A DNA stretch of 57,171 nucleotides. Source: Streptomyces composti. Lineage in GTDB: Bacteria > Actinomycetota > Actinomycetes > Streptomycetales > Streptomycetaceae. A program made the translations under genes and the position numbers. Positions 7,993-15,430 of this stretch are shown here, one piece after another. Each line of letters opens with the position of its first letter. Within the stretch, counting starts at the first letter, position 1. The notes beneath the pieces are model-generated. The model was not told the DNA's origin and did no database searches. It saw only the letters and a list, made by a program, of their open reading frames with translations. Where the stretch lies: assembly GCF_012034205.1 (NCBI RefSeq), contig NZ_JAATEM010000041.1:1-57171 (forward strand), written 5' to 3'.

Positions 7993-9690
7993 TCAGCGGT
8001 GCGGACGGTGATCTTCGGGCCTCATGGCCACCGGTGCGGCCGGAGGGTGTGGCCTGGGAGGCATGGGCGACGCGCCGCTGACGGTGCTGCGCCTCCGAGC
8101 CGCTTGAGCCCGCCTGTTCGGTTGCGCGGTGATGCGCCAGTTGAGCACCTCGGCGGGGCGCTCGGCGCTGTCGAGTTCTCGCTGGGCGCCGACTGTGGCC
8201 AGGAGGCGCCGGGTGTTGTGGCCAGCGGTCTCGGCGCGGGCGAGGGTTGTGGTGAGGGCGGTCCAGGCGGGGTCGGCGAGGACGCGGTCGGCGTGGCCGG
8301 GGAGGGCCGCGCGAAGGTCCTGCTCGTAGCGGCTGGCGGTTGTGGCGCGTGGGGCGCGGCGGGCGAGGTCCGCCAAGGCCGGTTTGGCGGCCTGCTGGTA
8401 CCCCGCCTGGAGGTGGCGGAAGGCTTCCTCAGCTGCTGCCGCCTGTTGCGCGTGGCCGCGTTGTTCGTGCCACTTGGCGGCTGCGCGGGCCACGTGCATG
8501 GCCGCGAAAAGCACGGCTATCGCGAGCCCACCCGGCTCGCTGGAGGCATATACGAGTTCCTTGGCGGCCCGTCGCAGCGCGGTAGCGGCCTGGTGGTCGG
8601 CCCGGATCATTGAGCGGCGGGCGCGGTTGAAGGCCCTGGCCGCCGCCACCAATTCGTGCCGGTGCGGGCCAGGCGTGGCGCGAGTCACGTTGTGCAGGGC
8701 GTCGCCGAAGGCATCCAGGTGGCCCTGGGCCGCGGCGTCGTCGTCTGAGCCGAGGACGCCACTCGCCGTGTTGAGGGCGCTCTCGAAGTGCCACCATGGC
8801 GCGTTGGGGTCCGCCACGTGCTCGGGGCGGTCGGCTACTTCCTGGGTGTCGAGCCGTTCGCGCAGGCGGTTGATGGACAGGTCGGGGGCGAGTTTGGAGC
8901 CGCCGTACCAGACCGGTTCGCCGACCGCGTTGGTGTCGCCGGGGGCGGCGATGCTGTAGCCGATCACGTCGCCGGTCTCGGGGCCGAGGCGGGTCTTGAC
9001 CTGGATGCCCAAGGACTGGAGCACGGTGAAGTAGTCGTCCACCGTGCGTACGGCTGCGGCCACGGCGTATGCCCGCTCGCGCAGCCACTGGCGGGCGGTG
9101 ACCTGCTGGCCTTGGCGCTGGGCCTTGGCGCGCTCGGCTCCGGTGGGCGTGGGCGGGGCGGTGAGGTCGCCGGACTTCAGGCGCCGCAGCCCGAACTCGG
9201 CTTCGATCTTGCGGCATTCGGCTTGGGCACGCTGTCCGTCGCGGTGGGTGCGGGGTCGGCGTCCGTCGGCGCGGACGGTTGCGGCCATGATGTGGATGTG
9301 GTCGTCGGCGTGGCGCACCGCGATCCACCGGCATGCCTTTTCGTCGCCCTCGGGGGCGATGCCCGTGGCCGCGACGACACGGCGGGCGACTTCGGCCCAC
9401 TCGGCGTCGGTGAGGTAGCGGTCGCCGGGCGCGGTGCGGACCGGGCAGTGCCACACGTGCTGCGGGGGCTTCTTGCCGCCCAGCTCGCGGGTGCGCAGGT
9501 CGACGTGGTGGTCGAGGCGCTTGGCGAGCTGGGTGTAGGTGGCTTCAGGGTCGCGTCCGGGGTCGGGGGCGCCGGCCATGTCCCAGGCGGCGACGATGTG
9601 CGGGTCGGTGTGCTCGTCGCGGCGGCCGGGACCGAAGAGGTAGACGATCAGGCCGCGTGTGTCGGAGCCGGTGGAGACGTCAGGCACCAT
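7993..9690 (-). CDS. Relaxase/mobilization nuclease
   Basis: 565 aa from ATG 9690, which has GGAGG 9 nt upstream; a GTG at 9699 is less well placed. It nicks the transfer origin and pilots the DNA strand during conjugative mobilization. The N-terminal 200 residues are the MobA/VirD2-type relaxase domain. RGLIVYLFGPG near the N-terminus holds a candidate catalytic tyrosine, and RHADDHIHI (126-134) is the histidine metal-binding motif. The C-terminal 350 residues are Ala/Arg-rich and helical and probably bind DNA or partners. It overlaps the end of the MobC-like gene by 11 nt, a typical relaxosome operon. No TraB, TraD or type IV secretion gene is visible, so transfer probably uses another element's machinery. 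Confidence 0.9.
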   Translation of the reverse strand: MVPDVSTGSDTRGLIVYLFGPGRRDEHTDPHIVAAWDMAGAPDPGRDPEATYTQLAKRLDHHVDLRTRELGGKKPPQHVWHCPVRTAPGDRYLTDAEWAEVARRVVAATGIAPEGDEKACRWIAVRHADDHIHIMAATVRADGRRPRTHRDGQRAQAECRKIEAEFGLRRLKSGDLTAPPTPTGAERAKAQRQGQQVTARQWLRERAYAVAAAVRTVDDYFTVLQSLGIQVKTRLGPETGDVIGYSIAAPGDTNAVGEPVWYGGSKLAPDLSINRLRERLDTQEVADRPEHVADPNAPWWHFESALNTASGVLGSDDDAAAQGHLDAFGDALHNVTRATPGPHRHELVAAARAFNRARRSMIRADHQAATALRRAAKELVYASSEPGGLAIAVLFAAMHVARAAAKWHEQRGHAQQAAAAEEAFRHLQAGYQQAAKPALADLARRAPRATTASRYEQDLRAALPGHADRVLADPAWTALTTTLARAETAGHNTRRLLATVGAQRELDSAERPAEVLNWRITAQPNRRAQAARRRSTVSGASPMPPRPHPPAAPVAMRPEDHRPHR

Positions 9691-10372
9691 GCGCGACACC
9701 CTCCGCCACGAGCTGGTCCATCAGCCGGTAGCTGCGCTGGACCGCTTGGTCGACATGCTCGAGCACGGCGTGGGCGTGCTCGGGGACCGTGCTCCGGTGG
9801 ATTGCCCCGGTGATCTGGTTGAGGTTGTGGCCGATGCGGTTCAGCGCCTTGATGTGTCCCTCGATGGCCTCGATCAGCGGGCGGATCGGATCGTCCTCCG
9901 GGCTACCGGCCATGCCCGCCTTGCCGAGGGCTACGGCGAGCGCGGCGTCGCCGACGAACCCGGCGAACTTCTGGCCGCGCCGCTCGGCCTCCCTGGCGAT
10001 GATGCGGATCGCGGTCGGGGTGAAGCGGATGGTCTTTTCGTGGTCGCGCTTCTCGGTGGTGCGCTTGCGGTTCATCAGCGCGGGCAGCACGGGAGCGTCG
10101 GGCTCGCGCCACGAAGGCTGCTCGACGGGCGGCTCGGCGTGTGCGGCGGCGGATTCGGCAACAGGCACGGTGCTGGGCTCGGCCGCCACCTCCCCAGGCT
10201 CGGGCGCCCCCTGGCGCGCGGCCGCCTCCTTCGCCACCCCTGGGGCGGGGGCAAGCGCGGACGAAGCCTCATTAGAGGCTCGTTCGCTCCAGCTTGCTGC
10301 TGGTCGACGGGCCACGCCGAACCATCCTCGACGGCGCGAGGAGGCCGGGTTGTTGTCGTTGTCAGTGTGCAT
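9680..10372 (-). CDS. mobC: MobC-like relaxosome accessory protein
   Basis: 230 aa from ATG 10372, with GGAG 8 nt upstream; the frame continues upstream without a better start. The N-terminal 110 residues are low-complexity (Ala, Pro, Glu-rich) and likely disordered. The C-terminal half has KTIRFTPTAIRIIAREAERR, a ribbon-helix-helix-like DNA-binding segment, and KALNRIGHNLNQI, the hallmark of MobC proteins. MobC binds near the transfer origin and helps the relaxase melt and nick it. The gene overlaps the relaxase gene, supporting the pairing. The 187-bp gap upstream contains the candidate oriT. Confidence 0.85.
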   Translation of the reverse strand: MHTDNDNNPASSRRRGWFGVARRPAASWSERASNEASSALAPAPGVAKEAAARQGAPEPGEVAAEPSTVPVAESAAAHAEPPVEQPSWREPDAPVLPALMNRKRTTEKRDHEKTIRFTPTAIRIIAREAERRGQKFAGFVGDAALAVALGKAGMAGSPEDDPIRPLIEAIEGHIKALNRIGHNLNQITGAIHRSTVPEHAHAVLEHVDQAVQRSYRLMDQLVAEGVAHGA

Positions 10373-10442
10373 GGTGATGCTCCGGGCAGTGGGGTGGCAG
10401 CGGTGTCGCCTCCGTCGCATGCGTCGCACGCCTGGTCAGCAC

Positions 10443-10471
10443 AGGTACGGAGATGAGACCAGGTACGGAGG
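10443..10471. repeat. Direct repeats beside candidate oriT
   Basis: The 11-mer CAGGTACGGAG occurs at 10442-10452 and again at 10460-10470 (within 1 nt), 18 nt apart centre to centre. Short direct repeats next to inverted repeats are a common feature of transfer origins, where accessory proteins bind. Confidence 0.5.
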
Positions 10472-10534
10472 ACTGCGTCCCGGCGAGAGAGTCCGTCCCC
10501 GCGCTGACCTGCACGGGGACGGACGCGACGCAGT
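10472..10534. other. Nested inverted repeats, candidate oriT (or terminator of the DUF3631 gene)
   Basis: Outer arms ACTGCGTC (10472-10479) and GACGCAGT (10527-10534) enclose a perfect 11-bp inverted repeat, GTCCGTCCCCG (10491-10501) and CGGGGACGGAC (10514-10524), with a 12-nt loop. It lies between the MobC-like gene and the DUF3631 gene, just upstream of the mob operon, where oriT is expected. It could also terminate the DUF3631 transcript, since it begins about 26 nt after that stop codon. The nick site cannot be read from sequence alone. Confidence 0.5.
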
Positions 10535-10559
10535 GCTACGGACTACGCCCTTTGTGGGA

Positions 10560-12305
10560 TCAGAGCCTTCGTGGCGGCCCGGCGGGGCCGCCGGGCGGGC
10601 CGACGGGCAGCGATCCCGCCGGGGCGGCGGGCGGCTTGCCCTGGACCGGGCGCGCGGGCGCAGCCTGTTGTTTGGGCTCGGTTGCCGCCTCGACGAGGTC
10701 CGGGCAGTTGCGCGCCCGGGCGTCCACGAACCGGTTGCGCATGTACGCCTTGGCCTGCCTCCCCTTCTCGAACCGGTAGTTGGCCGAGCTGATGTTGAAG
10801 TCCCGCAGCAGATTGCCCAGGTGGTAGGCGTTCAGGCCCTTGGTGCCGTACTCCGCCCACGGAGCGTCGGCGTCCTGGACCAGGGCGGCGACCAGGTCTT
10901 GGGTGGACAGGGCCTCGGGGTTGTCGTTCGCCTCGAAGATGCGGTGGATGTCGCGCAGTAGTCGCGTCTTCAGGCTGCTCTGTTCATCCTGGGCGGCCTC
11001 GTGCCGGGTCATGGCCACACACGCGGCGCGGGCGCGGGCGGGCCAGCGGCCGCCGGCCAGGTCGGCGATGATGACCAGCGGCTCCCAGGTGTCCGCCGCC
11101 CGGTCTTCCACCGGCATCGGGGGAACCATCCGGGAAGCCTGTCCGCGCAGCGGGCCCAGCCAGGCGGTCAGCTTGTCGCGCAGCGCGTTGAGCTCGGGCA
11201 CTGAATACCGCAACCGGAACGAGGCGACCTTCTCACCCGTCTTGCGCTTCTGCATCCGCAGCACCACCGCCCGATCCATGATCGTGTCCGGCAGGTCGCC
11301 GATGCCCGCGAGCGCGGCCATGGCGAAGGTCGGGTACGGGGTGGGCTTGTGCTCCGGTCCGGAGATGCGCCAGGCGGGCCGGTTGCGCTGATGACCCGCG
11401 TTCAGTAGGCCGCGCAGATCCTCCTTGTCGCCTGCCTTGGGGCCGAAGATGGTGTCGGCCTCGTCCACCAGCAAGGTGGGCGGGTTCTTGCCGATGACGC
11501 GGTAGATGACCGCCGGTGAGGTGTTCACCGTGATCATCGGTTGGTGCGCGGTCTCGTGCACCACGTCCAGGACGCGGGACTTGCCGCAGCCCTTGGTCGG
11601 GCTCACCACCGCCAGACGCGGCGCGTACTGCAGTGCGGTCTGGATGTGCGTGGCTGCCACCCACAAGGTGAGCGCGGTCAGCGCCTCCTCGCTGGGCAGC
11701 ACCACGTACTTGCCGACCGCTGACCGCAACTCGTCCAGCAGCGCAGCTCCGTCACCGGAAGTCGGCTCCGCTTGGTCCGCCGGTCCGGACGGCTCGCCCG
11801 GACCGGTCCGCGGGCCCTGGTCCGGTCCGCCGGCCTTGTCCGGCGACGGGACGTTGGTCCGCTCGTCGGCCGGGGCGCCGGTCCGCTCCCGGTCGTGCGG
11901 ACCAGGACCCGCTGGCTGGTCCGCTCCGCCGCGGACCACCGGACCAGTGTGAGCGGACCGCTGCATGACGTGCGGACCGTCTTGGTCCGCGGCGACCGGT
12001 CCGGTCCGCCCGCCGCTGACCTGCGGTTTCTCTGCAGGTGGGGATATTCGGTCCGGTGACGAGAGTGCGGTCGGCATGGCTGCGGCGGATCGGTCCGCGA
12101 CTGCCGCACGCAGCGGACCAGTCTGCGGACCAGAGCCACCGGGCGCGTATGGTCCGGCGAACCGGCCGTCGGTGTGGTCCGCCTCGCGCGGACCAACGCT
12201 TTGGCCGAGCACCGCCACCGGTGGCCAAACCACCTTGGGCTCGGTCCCCTCGGCGGAGGAGGCGGGGGATGCACTCGAAGTACCCGAGGACGTAGAGTCC
12301 TCCAT
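10560..12305 (-). CDS. DUF3631-domain ATPase
   Basis: 581 aa from ATG 12305, with AGAGGAAAG upstream. Residues 1-185 are a disordered Gly/Pro/Arg/Asp-rich region encoded by DNA dense in GGTCC/GGACC. The ATPase core follows: Walker A SPTKGCGKS (235-243), Walker B LLVDEAD (278-284) and an arginine-containing RNRPAWRISG segment. The DUF3631 region continues to about residue 540 (DLVAALVQDADAPW, GLNAYHLGNLL). The C-terminus is again Pro/Ala/Gly-rich. DUF3631 proteins are common in actinobacterial integrative elements and some are fused to primase modules; here no primase domain is present. A role in replication, maintenance or DNA processing of the excised element is likely but not proven. Confidence 0.85.
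   Translation of the reverse strand: MEDSTSSGTSSASPASSAEGTEPKVVWPPVAVLGQSVGPREADHTDGRFAGPYAPGGSGPQTGPLRAAVADRSAAAMPTALSSPDRISPPAEKPQVSGGRTGPVAADQDGPHVMQRSAHTGPVVRGGADQPAGPGPHDRERTGAPADERTNVPSPDKAGGPDQGPRTGPGEPSGPADQAEPTSGDGAALLDELRSAVGKYVVLPSEEALTALTLWVAATHIQTALQYAPRLAVVSPTKGCGKSRVLDVVHETAHQPMITVNTSPAVIYRVIGKNPPTLLVDEADTIFGPKAGDKEDLRGLLNAGHQRNRPAWRISGPEHKPTPYPTFAMAALAGIGDLPDTIMDRAVVLRMQKRKTGEKVASFRLRYSVPELNALRDKLTAWLGPLRGQASRMVPPMPVEDRAADTWEPLVIIADLAGGRWPARARAACVAMTRHEAAQDEQSSLKTRLLRDIHRIFEANDNPEALSTQDLVAALVQDADAPWAEYGTKGLNAYHLGNLLRDFNISSANYRFEKGRQAKAYMRNRFVDARARNCPDLVEAATEPKQQAAPARPVQGKPPAAPAGSLPVGPPGGPAGPPRRL
11770..12205. repeat. GGTCCG/CGGACC-dense low-complexity tract
   Basis: Within about 440 bp the pentamer GGTCC or its complement GGACC occurs roughly two dozen times, usually as GGTCCGC or GCGGACC. 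It encodes the disordered N-terminal region of the DUF3631 protein (recurrent Gly-Pro, Gly-Pro-Arg and Ala-Asp-Gln/Arg). The same motif is read in several frames, so it looks like a DNA-level expansion rather than a peptide repeat. Confidence 0.7.
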
Positions 12306-12356
12306 AGACTTTCCTCTCTGGTGAGAGGCAGGACGGGCAAAGTCCCGCCCCTCACC

Positions 12357-12373
12357 GGTTCGTTCGTTCGTTC
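12357..12373. repeat. Tetranucleotide repeat (GTTC)4
   Basis: Four tandem GTTC units lie in the non-coding gap between the DUF3631 gene and the excisionase gene, a simple-sequence tract open to slippage. It lies in the leader of the minus-strand DUF3631 transcript if that starts upstream of here. Confidence 0.6.
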
Positions 12374-12401
12374 AGGGATGGGCGACGTGCAGAGGAATCT
12401 C

Positions 12402-12431
12402 CGGCCCTCGGCGTAGGCACGCCGAGGGCCG
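12402..12431. terminator. Hairpin terminator after excisionase gene
   Basis: A perfect stem of 12-13 bp, GGCCCTCGGCGT (12403-12414) and ACGCCGAGGGCC (12419-12430), with a 4-nt loop AGGC. It starts 20 nt downstream of the minus-strand excisionase gene and separates it from the DUF3631 gene. Confidence 0.75.
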
Positions 12432-12450
12432 TTGCCGTGTCAGGACCTGC

Positions 12451-12645
12451 TCATGAGGCCAGGCCCCACTCGTCTTGGCCGTCGATCAGCGTGCGCTCGT
12501 AGCGCAGCAGCTCGGCTTCGGGGTACAGCACTCGCTTGCCGACCTTGATGCCACGCGGCCCCTTCTTGATCTGGCGCCAGTAGCGGACGGTGCTTTCGGC
12601 GGTGCGGTAGCGCTCGGCGACCTCGGCGGTGGTCAGGTATCGCAT
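12451..12645 (-). CDS. Excisionase-like helix-turn-helix protein
   Basis: 64 aa from ATG 12645. The whole protein is a winged-helix (MerR/AlpA-type) DNA-binding domain: LTTAEVAERYRTAESTVRYW, then a KKGPRGIKVGKRVLYP wing. Proteins of this size and type next to an integrase usually act as recombination directionality factors or transcription activators in actinomycete elements. It diverges from the cI-like regulator gene with 122 bp between them, an arrangement that suggests the regulator represses it. No cofactor or other domain is present. Confidence 0.85.
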   Translation of the reverse strand: MRYLTTAEVAERYRTAESTVRYWRQIKKGPRGIKVGKRVLYPEAELLRYERTLIDGQDEWGLAS

Positions 12646-12767
12646 TCATTCCTATCCGGGTAGGGGCTGATTCGATCTGCATAAGGTTGTACTCGACGAT
12701 CACCAGTTAGGCAAACCGGGAAGCGTATGTTTCAATCTGAATAGCGATGGACGGGATGGAGGTTCCG
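12646..12767. promoter_or_regulatory. Divergent control region of excisionase and cI-like regulator
   Basis: A 122-bp region between divergent genes. CCTATCCGGGTAGG (12651-12664) is a near-perfect palindrome directly in front of the excisionase start and is the best operator candidate. AATCTGAATA-type AT-rich sequence lies closer to the regulator gene. GGAGG at 12759-12763 is the ribosome site for the regulator. Confidence 0.5.
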
Positions 12768-13271
12768 ATGGCAGGTGACAAGCCCGAAGGCGGCGAGGTG
12801 CCGCTGCTCTACAGCGAAGGGAACGTGGCTGCGCGCGTGGCCCTGGAACGCGAGGTCAGAGGGTGGAGCACCACCGAGCTGGCGGAACGGGTGACGAGGG
12901 CCGGCGTCAAGATGAACCAGACGGCGGTCTGGCGCATCGAAAACGGCACCCCGCGCCGCCGGATCAATCTCGACGAGGCACTCGCCTTCGCCCGCGTCTT
13001 CGAACTCCCGCTGGAAGAGCTGATGTCCCCACCTCTGGAAGGGCTCGATGTCAACGGTCGGCGGCTCGTGCAGGAGGCCGTCGAGGCTTTCTACGAGACG
13101 CGTGAGGCGCAGGACCGCCTGCACCGAGCCGTGACCGCCATCGCGGAACACATCCAGGCCCACCCGACCAGCTCACGGGCCATTCACGAGCAGTGCCGTC
13201 GCCTCATGGGTGACGAACGCGACGCCCGCACCCTCGCCGAGGACATCGAGGGTGGCGGCTACTACCGATAA
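12768..13271 (+). CDS. cI-like (XRE family) regulator of the element
   Basis: 167 aa from ATG 12768, chosen because GGAGG sits 5 nt upstream; an earlier in-frame ATG at 12747 lacks this. Residues about 20-85 form an XRE-type HTH, with STTELAERVTRAGVKMNQT and AVWRIENGTPRRR. The rest is helical (EAFYETREAQDRLHRAV) and probably dimerises. It lacks a protease or sensor domain. It lies just upstream of the integrase gene (21-bp gap) on the same strand and diverges from the excisionase gene. It probably controls excision by repressing the divergent promoter while being co-transcribed with the integrase. Confidence 0.85.
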   Translation: MAGDKPEGGEVPLLYSEGNVAARVALEREVRGWSTTELAERVTRAGVKMNQTAVWRIENGTPRRRINLDEALAFARVFELPLEELMSPPLEGLDVNGRRLVQEAVEAFYETREAQDRLHRAVTAIAEHIQAHPTSSRAIHEQCRRLMGDERDARTLAEDIEGGGYYR

Positions 13272-13292
13272 CCAACCGAAGGGAGAAGCCAC

Positions 13293-14447
13293 TTGGCCAA
13301 CATCCAGAAGCGCCCCAACGGCAAATGGCGGGCCCGCTACCGCGACCTCGACGGCAAAGAGCACGCCCGCCACTTCGAGCGCAAGCTCGACGCCCAGCGC
13401 TGGCTCGACGAGGTCACCGCCAGCATCGTCACCGGCCAGTACGTCGACCCCCGCGCCGGACGGATCTCGTTCGAGAAGTATGCGGGGAGGTGGGAGGAAT
13501 CGCTCATCGCAGGCGAGGCAGCCGAGCGCATCACCGACAACGCCCTCCGGCTGCACCTCGTGCCGGCGCTCGGCTCCCGCGCCATGGCCGCGATACGTCG
13601 CAATGACATACAGGTGCTGTTCAAGGGACTGTCCGAACAGCTCGGCCCCGGCAGCGTGCGCAACGTCTACGACGTCCTCGTGCGCGTCATGACCGCTGCT
13701 GTCGAGGACAAGGTCATCGCGTCCAGCCCGTGCCGCCGGATCACCCTTCCGCCCATGCCGGACGAGGAGGTCACCCCGCCCACGGTCGCGCAGGTAGAGG
13801 CCATGGCCCGCGTCATGCCGCCGTACACCCGGGCGGCCATCGTCACGCTCGCCGGATCGGGCTTGCGCATAGGCGAGCTGCTCGGCCTCAAGGTGTCGGA
13901 CGTCGACTTCAAGGCCGGCACCATCCGCGTCGAGCGGCAGCGCCTTCAGTCGGGGAAGATCGGCCCGCCGAAGACCGCGAAGTCCCGGCGTACGGTGCCG
14001 GTCGGCGAGGTCGTCACCGACGCTCTCCTCGCGCACCTCGCCGCACGCCCCTCCAATGAGTGGCTGTTCACGATGGAGGAGGGCGAGCCCCTCAACTACC
14101 GCCGCTGGAAGACGGAGTGGAACTGCGCCCGCAGGGCGCTCCAGGCGGAGGAGAACAAGGCGGCCGAGCGCGAGGGTCGTAAACCCGTCGAGCTGCCGCA
14201 CATGGTGACCCACGACCTGCGGCACTTCTACGCCTCCGCCCTCATCGCCGGCGGGGCGAGCGTCAAGCAGGTCCAGCTGGTCCTCGGCCACGCGTCCGCC
14301 GTGATCACGCTGCGGATCTACGCCCACCTGTGGCCGGGTGAAGAAGACCGCACCCGGTCCGTCATGGACGCCGTGCTCGGCGGACTGCGGACCGGGTGCG
14401 GACTGCAAGACCAGGCGATCAAGGAAACCGCAGGTCAGAGGGCATGA
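13293..14447 (+). CDS. int: Tyrosine recombinase/integrase
   Basis: 384 aa from TTG 13293, with GGGAG 8 nt upstream. It catalyses site-specific integration and excision. Residues 1-50 are an arm-binding-like domain with beta strands (KRPNGKWRARYRD) and about 58-150 the core-binding SAM-like domain. The catalytic domain carries Arg192 (GLRIGEL), Lys230-region beta hairpin (PPKTAKSRR), His307 and Arg310 (HDLRH), His333 (LGHAS) and nucleophile Tyr343 (IYAHL). All catalytic residues are present, so the enzyme should be active. Its stop codon is 7 bp from the stop codon of sodN, placing the attachment site at or in the sodN 3' end. Confidence 0.95.
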   Translation: MANIQKRPNGKWRARYRDLDGKEHARHFERKLDAQRWLDEVTASIVTGQYVDPRAGRISFEKYAGRWEESLIAGEAAERITDNALRLHLVPALGSRAMAAIRRNDIQVLFKGLSEQLGPGSVRNVYDVLVRVMTAAVEDKVIASSPCRRITLPPMPDEEVTPPTVAQVEAMARVMPPYTRAAIVTLAGSGLRIGELLGLKVSDVDFKAGTIRVERQRLQSGKIGPPKTAKSRRTVPVGEVVTDALLAHLAARPSNEWLFTMEEGEPLNYRRWKTEWNCARRALQAEENKAAEREGRKPVELPHMVTHDLRHFYASALIAGGASVKQVQLVLGHASAVITLRIYAHLWPGEEDRTRSVMDAVLGGLRTGCGLQDQAIKETAGQRA

Positions 14448-14500
14448 CCGAAGATCAAGCCTTCTTCGTCTCCCAGAAGATCTTGTCGATCTGGGCGATG
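14444..14500. other. Probable attachment-site junction at sodN 3' end
   Basis: The integrase gene and the convergent sodN gene are separated by only 7 bp. In actinomycete integrative elements the att core usually lies just downstream of int and often covers the 3' end of the target gene, which is regenerated. The matching second copy was not found by eye anywhere else in the window, so the other junction probably lies to the left of it. The exact core cannot be set from one junction. Confidence 0.5.
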
Positions 14501-14850
14501 TAGTCCAGCGCCTTCTGACCGGTGGCCGGGTCCGTCGACGCCTTGGCGGCCGACAGGGCCTTCAGCGTGTCGTTCACCAGCTGGTGCAGCTCGGGGTACT
14601 TCTCGAAGTGCGGCGGCTTGAAGTAGTCGCTCCACAGCACGGAGACGTGGTGCTTCGCGAGCTCCGCGCGCTGCTCCTTGATGTGAGCGGCACGAGCCCG
14701 GAAGTGCGGGTCGTCGTTGCCGGCCATCTTCTCCTGGATGGCCTTCACCGACTCCGCCTCGATGCGGGCCTGGGCCGGGTCGTACACGCCGCAGGGCAGG
14801 TCGCAGTGCGCGCTGACCGTGACCTTGGGCGCAAACAGGCGGGAAAGCAT
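14455..14850 (-). CDS. sodN: Nickel superoxide dismutase precursor
   Basis: 131 aa from ATG 14850, with GGAGG 8 nt upstream. It converts superoxide to oxygen and hydrogen peroxide in the cytoplasm. The 14-residue propeptide (MLSRLFAPKVTVSA) is followed by the nickel hook HCDLPCGVYD: after cleavage His1, Cys2 and Cys6 bind nickel. The rest is a four-helix bundle ending in DKIFWETKKA, the full family length. The protease gene sodX lies divergently upstream. The integrase gene converges on it with a 7-bp gap, so its natural 3' UTR may have been replaced. In S. coelicolor that 3' UTR yields the s-SodF small RNA. Confidence 0.97.
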   Translation of the reverse strand: MLSRLFAPKVTVSAHCDLPCGVYDPAQARIEAESVKAIQEKMAGNDDPHFRARAAHIKEQRAELAKHHVSVLWSDYFKPPHFEKYPELHQLVNDTLKALSAAKASTDPATGQKALDYIAQIDKIFWETKKA

Positions 14851-14995
14851 GAAGCATTCCTCCCTCGTGATCGTCTTCTCAGGGGGGACATTACTCCCTG
14901 CGTGACCCCTTTTCGCGGGTGCCCCCGCAGGCTTAGGACAAAAGTCCGGGGTCACACTGAGACTGGTGGAGGAAAGACCGGGGAGGTGCCGGGTG
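14851..14995. promoter_or_regulatory. Divergent sodN/sodX promoter region
   Basis: A 145-bp intergenic region. On the sodN strand TAATGT (around 14890) could be a -10 element about 40 nt before the start codon. A short inverted repeat GGACAAAAGTCC (about 14937-14948) lies on the sodX side. I could not find a clear match to the Nur box consensus (TTGCA-type half-sites) by eye. Confidence 0.45.
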
Positions 14996-15430
14996 ATGCC
15001 GGAGTTGTCGGACGCCGAGCGGACGAGGTCGACCCTGCCCTTCGGGGTGGCCGAGGTGACGGGGCCGTCCATGGTGCCGACGCTGTATCACGGGGACCGG
15101 CTCCTGGTGCACTACGGAGCCCGCGTCCGGGTGGGTGACGTCGTGGTCTTGCGCCACCCCTTCCAGCAGGACCTGCTCGTCGTCAAGCGGATCGCCGAGC
15201 GGCGCGACGGCGGCTGGTGGGTGCTGGGGGACAACGGCTACGCGGGCGGCGACAGCACCGACTACGGGGTGGTGCCCGACGAGCTGGTGCTGGGCAAGGT
15301 GCGCTTTCGCTACCGGCCCCGCAAGCCCGCTCAGCGCTCGCCGCTGGCGCTGCTCGCCTGGGCGCTCTCCGCGGCCCGGCCGGTGTTCTCCTCCGAGCGG
15401 TCGGCCTCCAGGCGCTTGCGGGCGCGGTAG
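14996..15430 (+). CDS. sodX: SodX, nickel superoxide dismutase maturation protease
   Basis: 144 aa from ATG 14996, with GGGAGG about 10 nt upstream; a GTG at 14993 or 14966 is possible. It belongs to the S26 signal-peptidase-like fold with a Ser-Lys dyad: Ser25 in GPSMVPTL and Lys64 in LVVKRI, followed by the conserved WWVLGDN box. It removes the SodN propeptide so that the nickel hook can form. There is no membrane anchor, which fits a cytoplasmic processing role. Divergent from sodN. Its last 100 nt overlap, tail to tail, with the CGNR-protein gene, an unusually long convergent overlap. Confidence 0.93.
   Translation: MPELSDAERTRSTLPFGVAEVTGPSMVPTLYHGDRLLVHYGARVRVGDVVVLRHPFQQDLLVVKRIAERRDGGWWVLGDNGYAGGDSTDYGVVPDELVLGKVRFRYRPRKPAQRSPLALLAWALSAARPVFSSERSASRRLRAR

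Noticed and set aside
14851..14995. A Nur box upstream of sodN
   Set aside because: No pair of TTGCA-like half-sites with 5-nt spacing could be found by eye.
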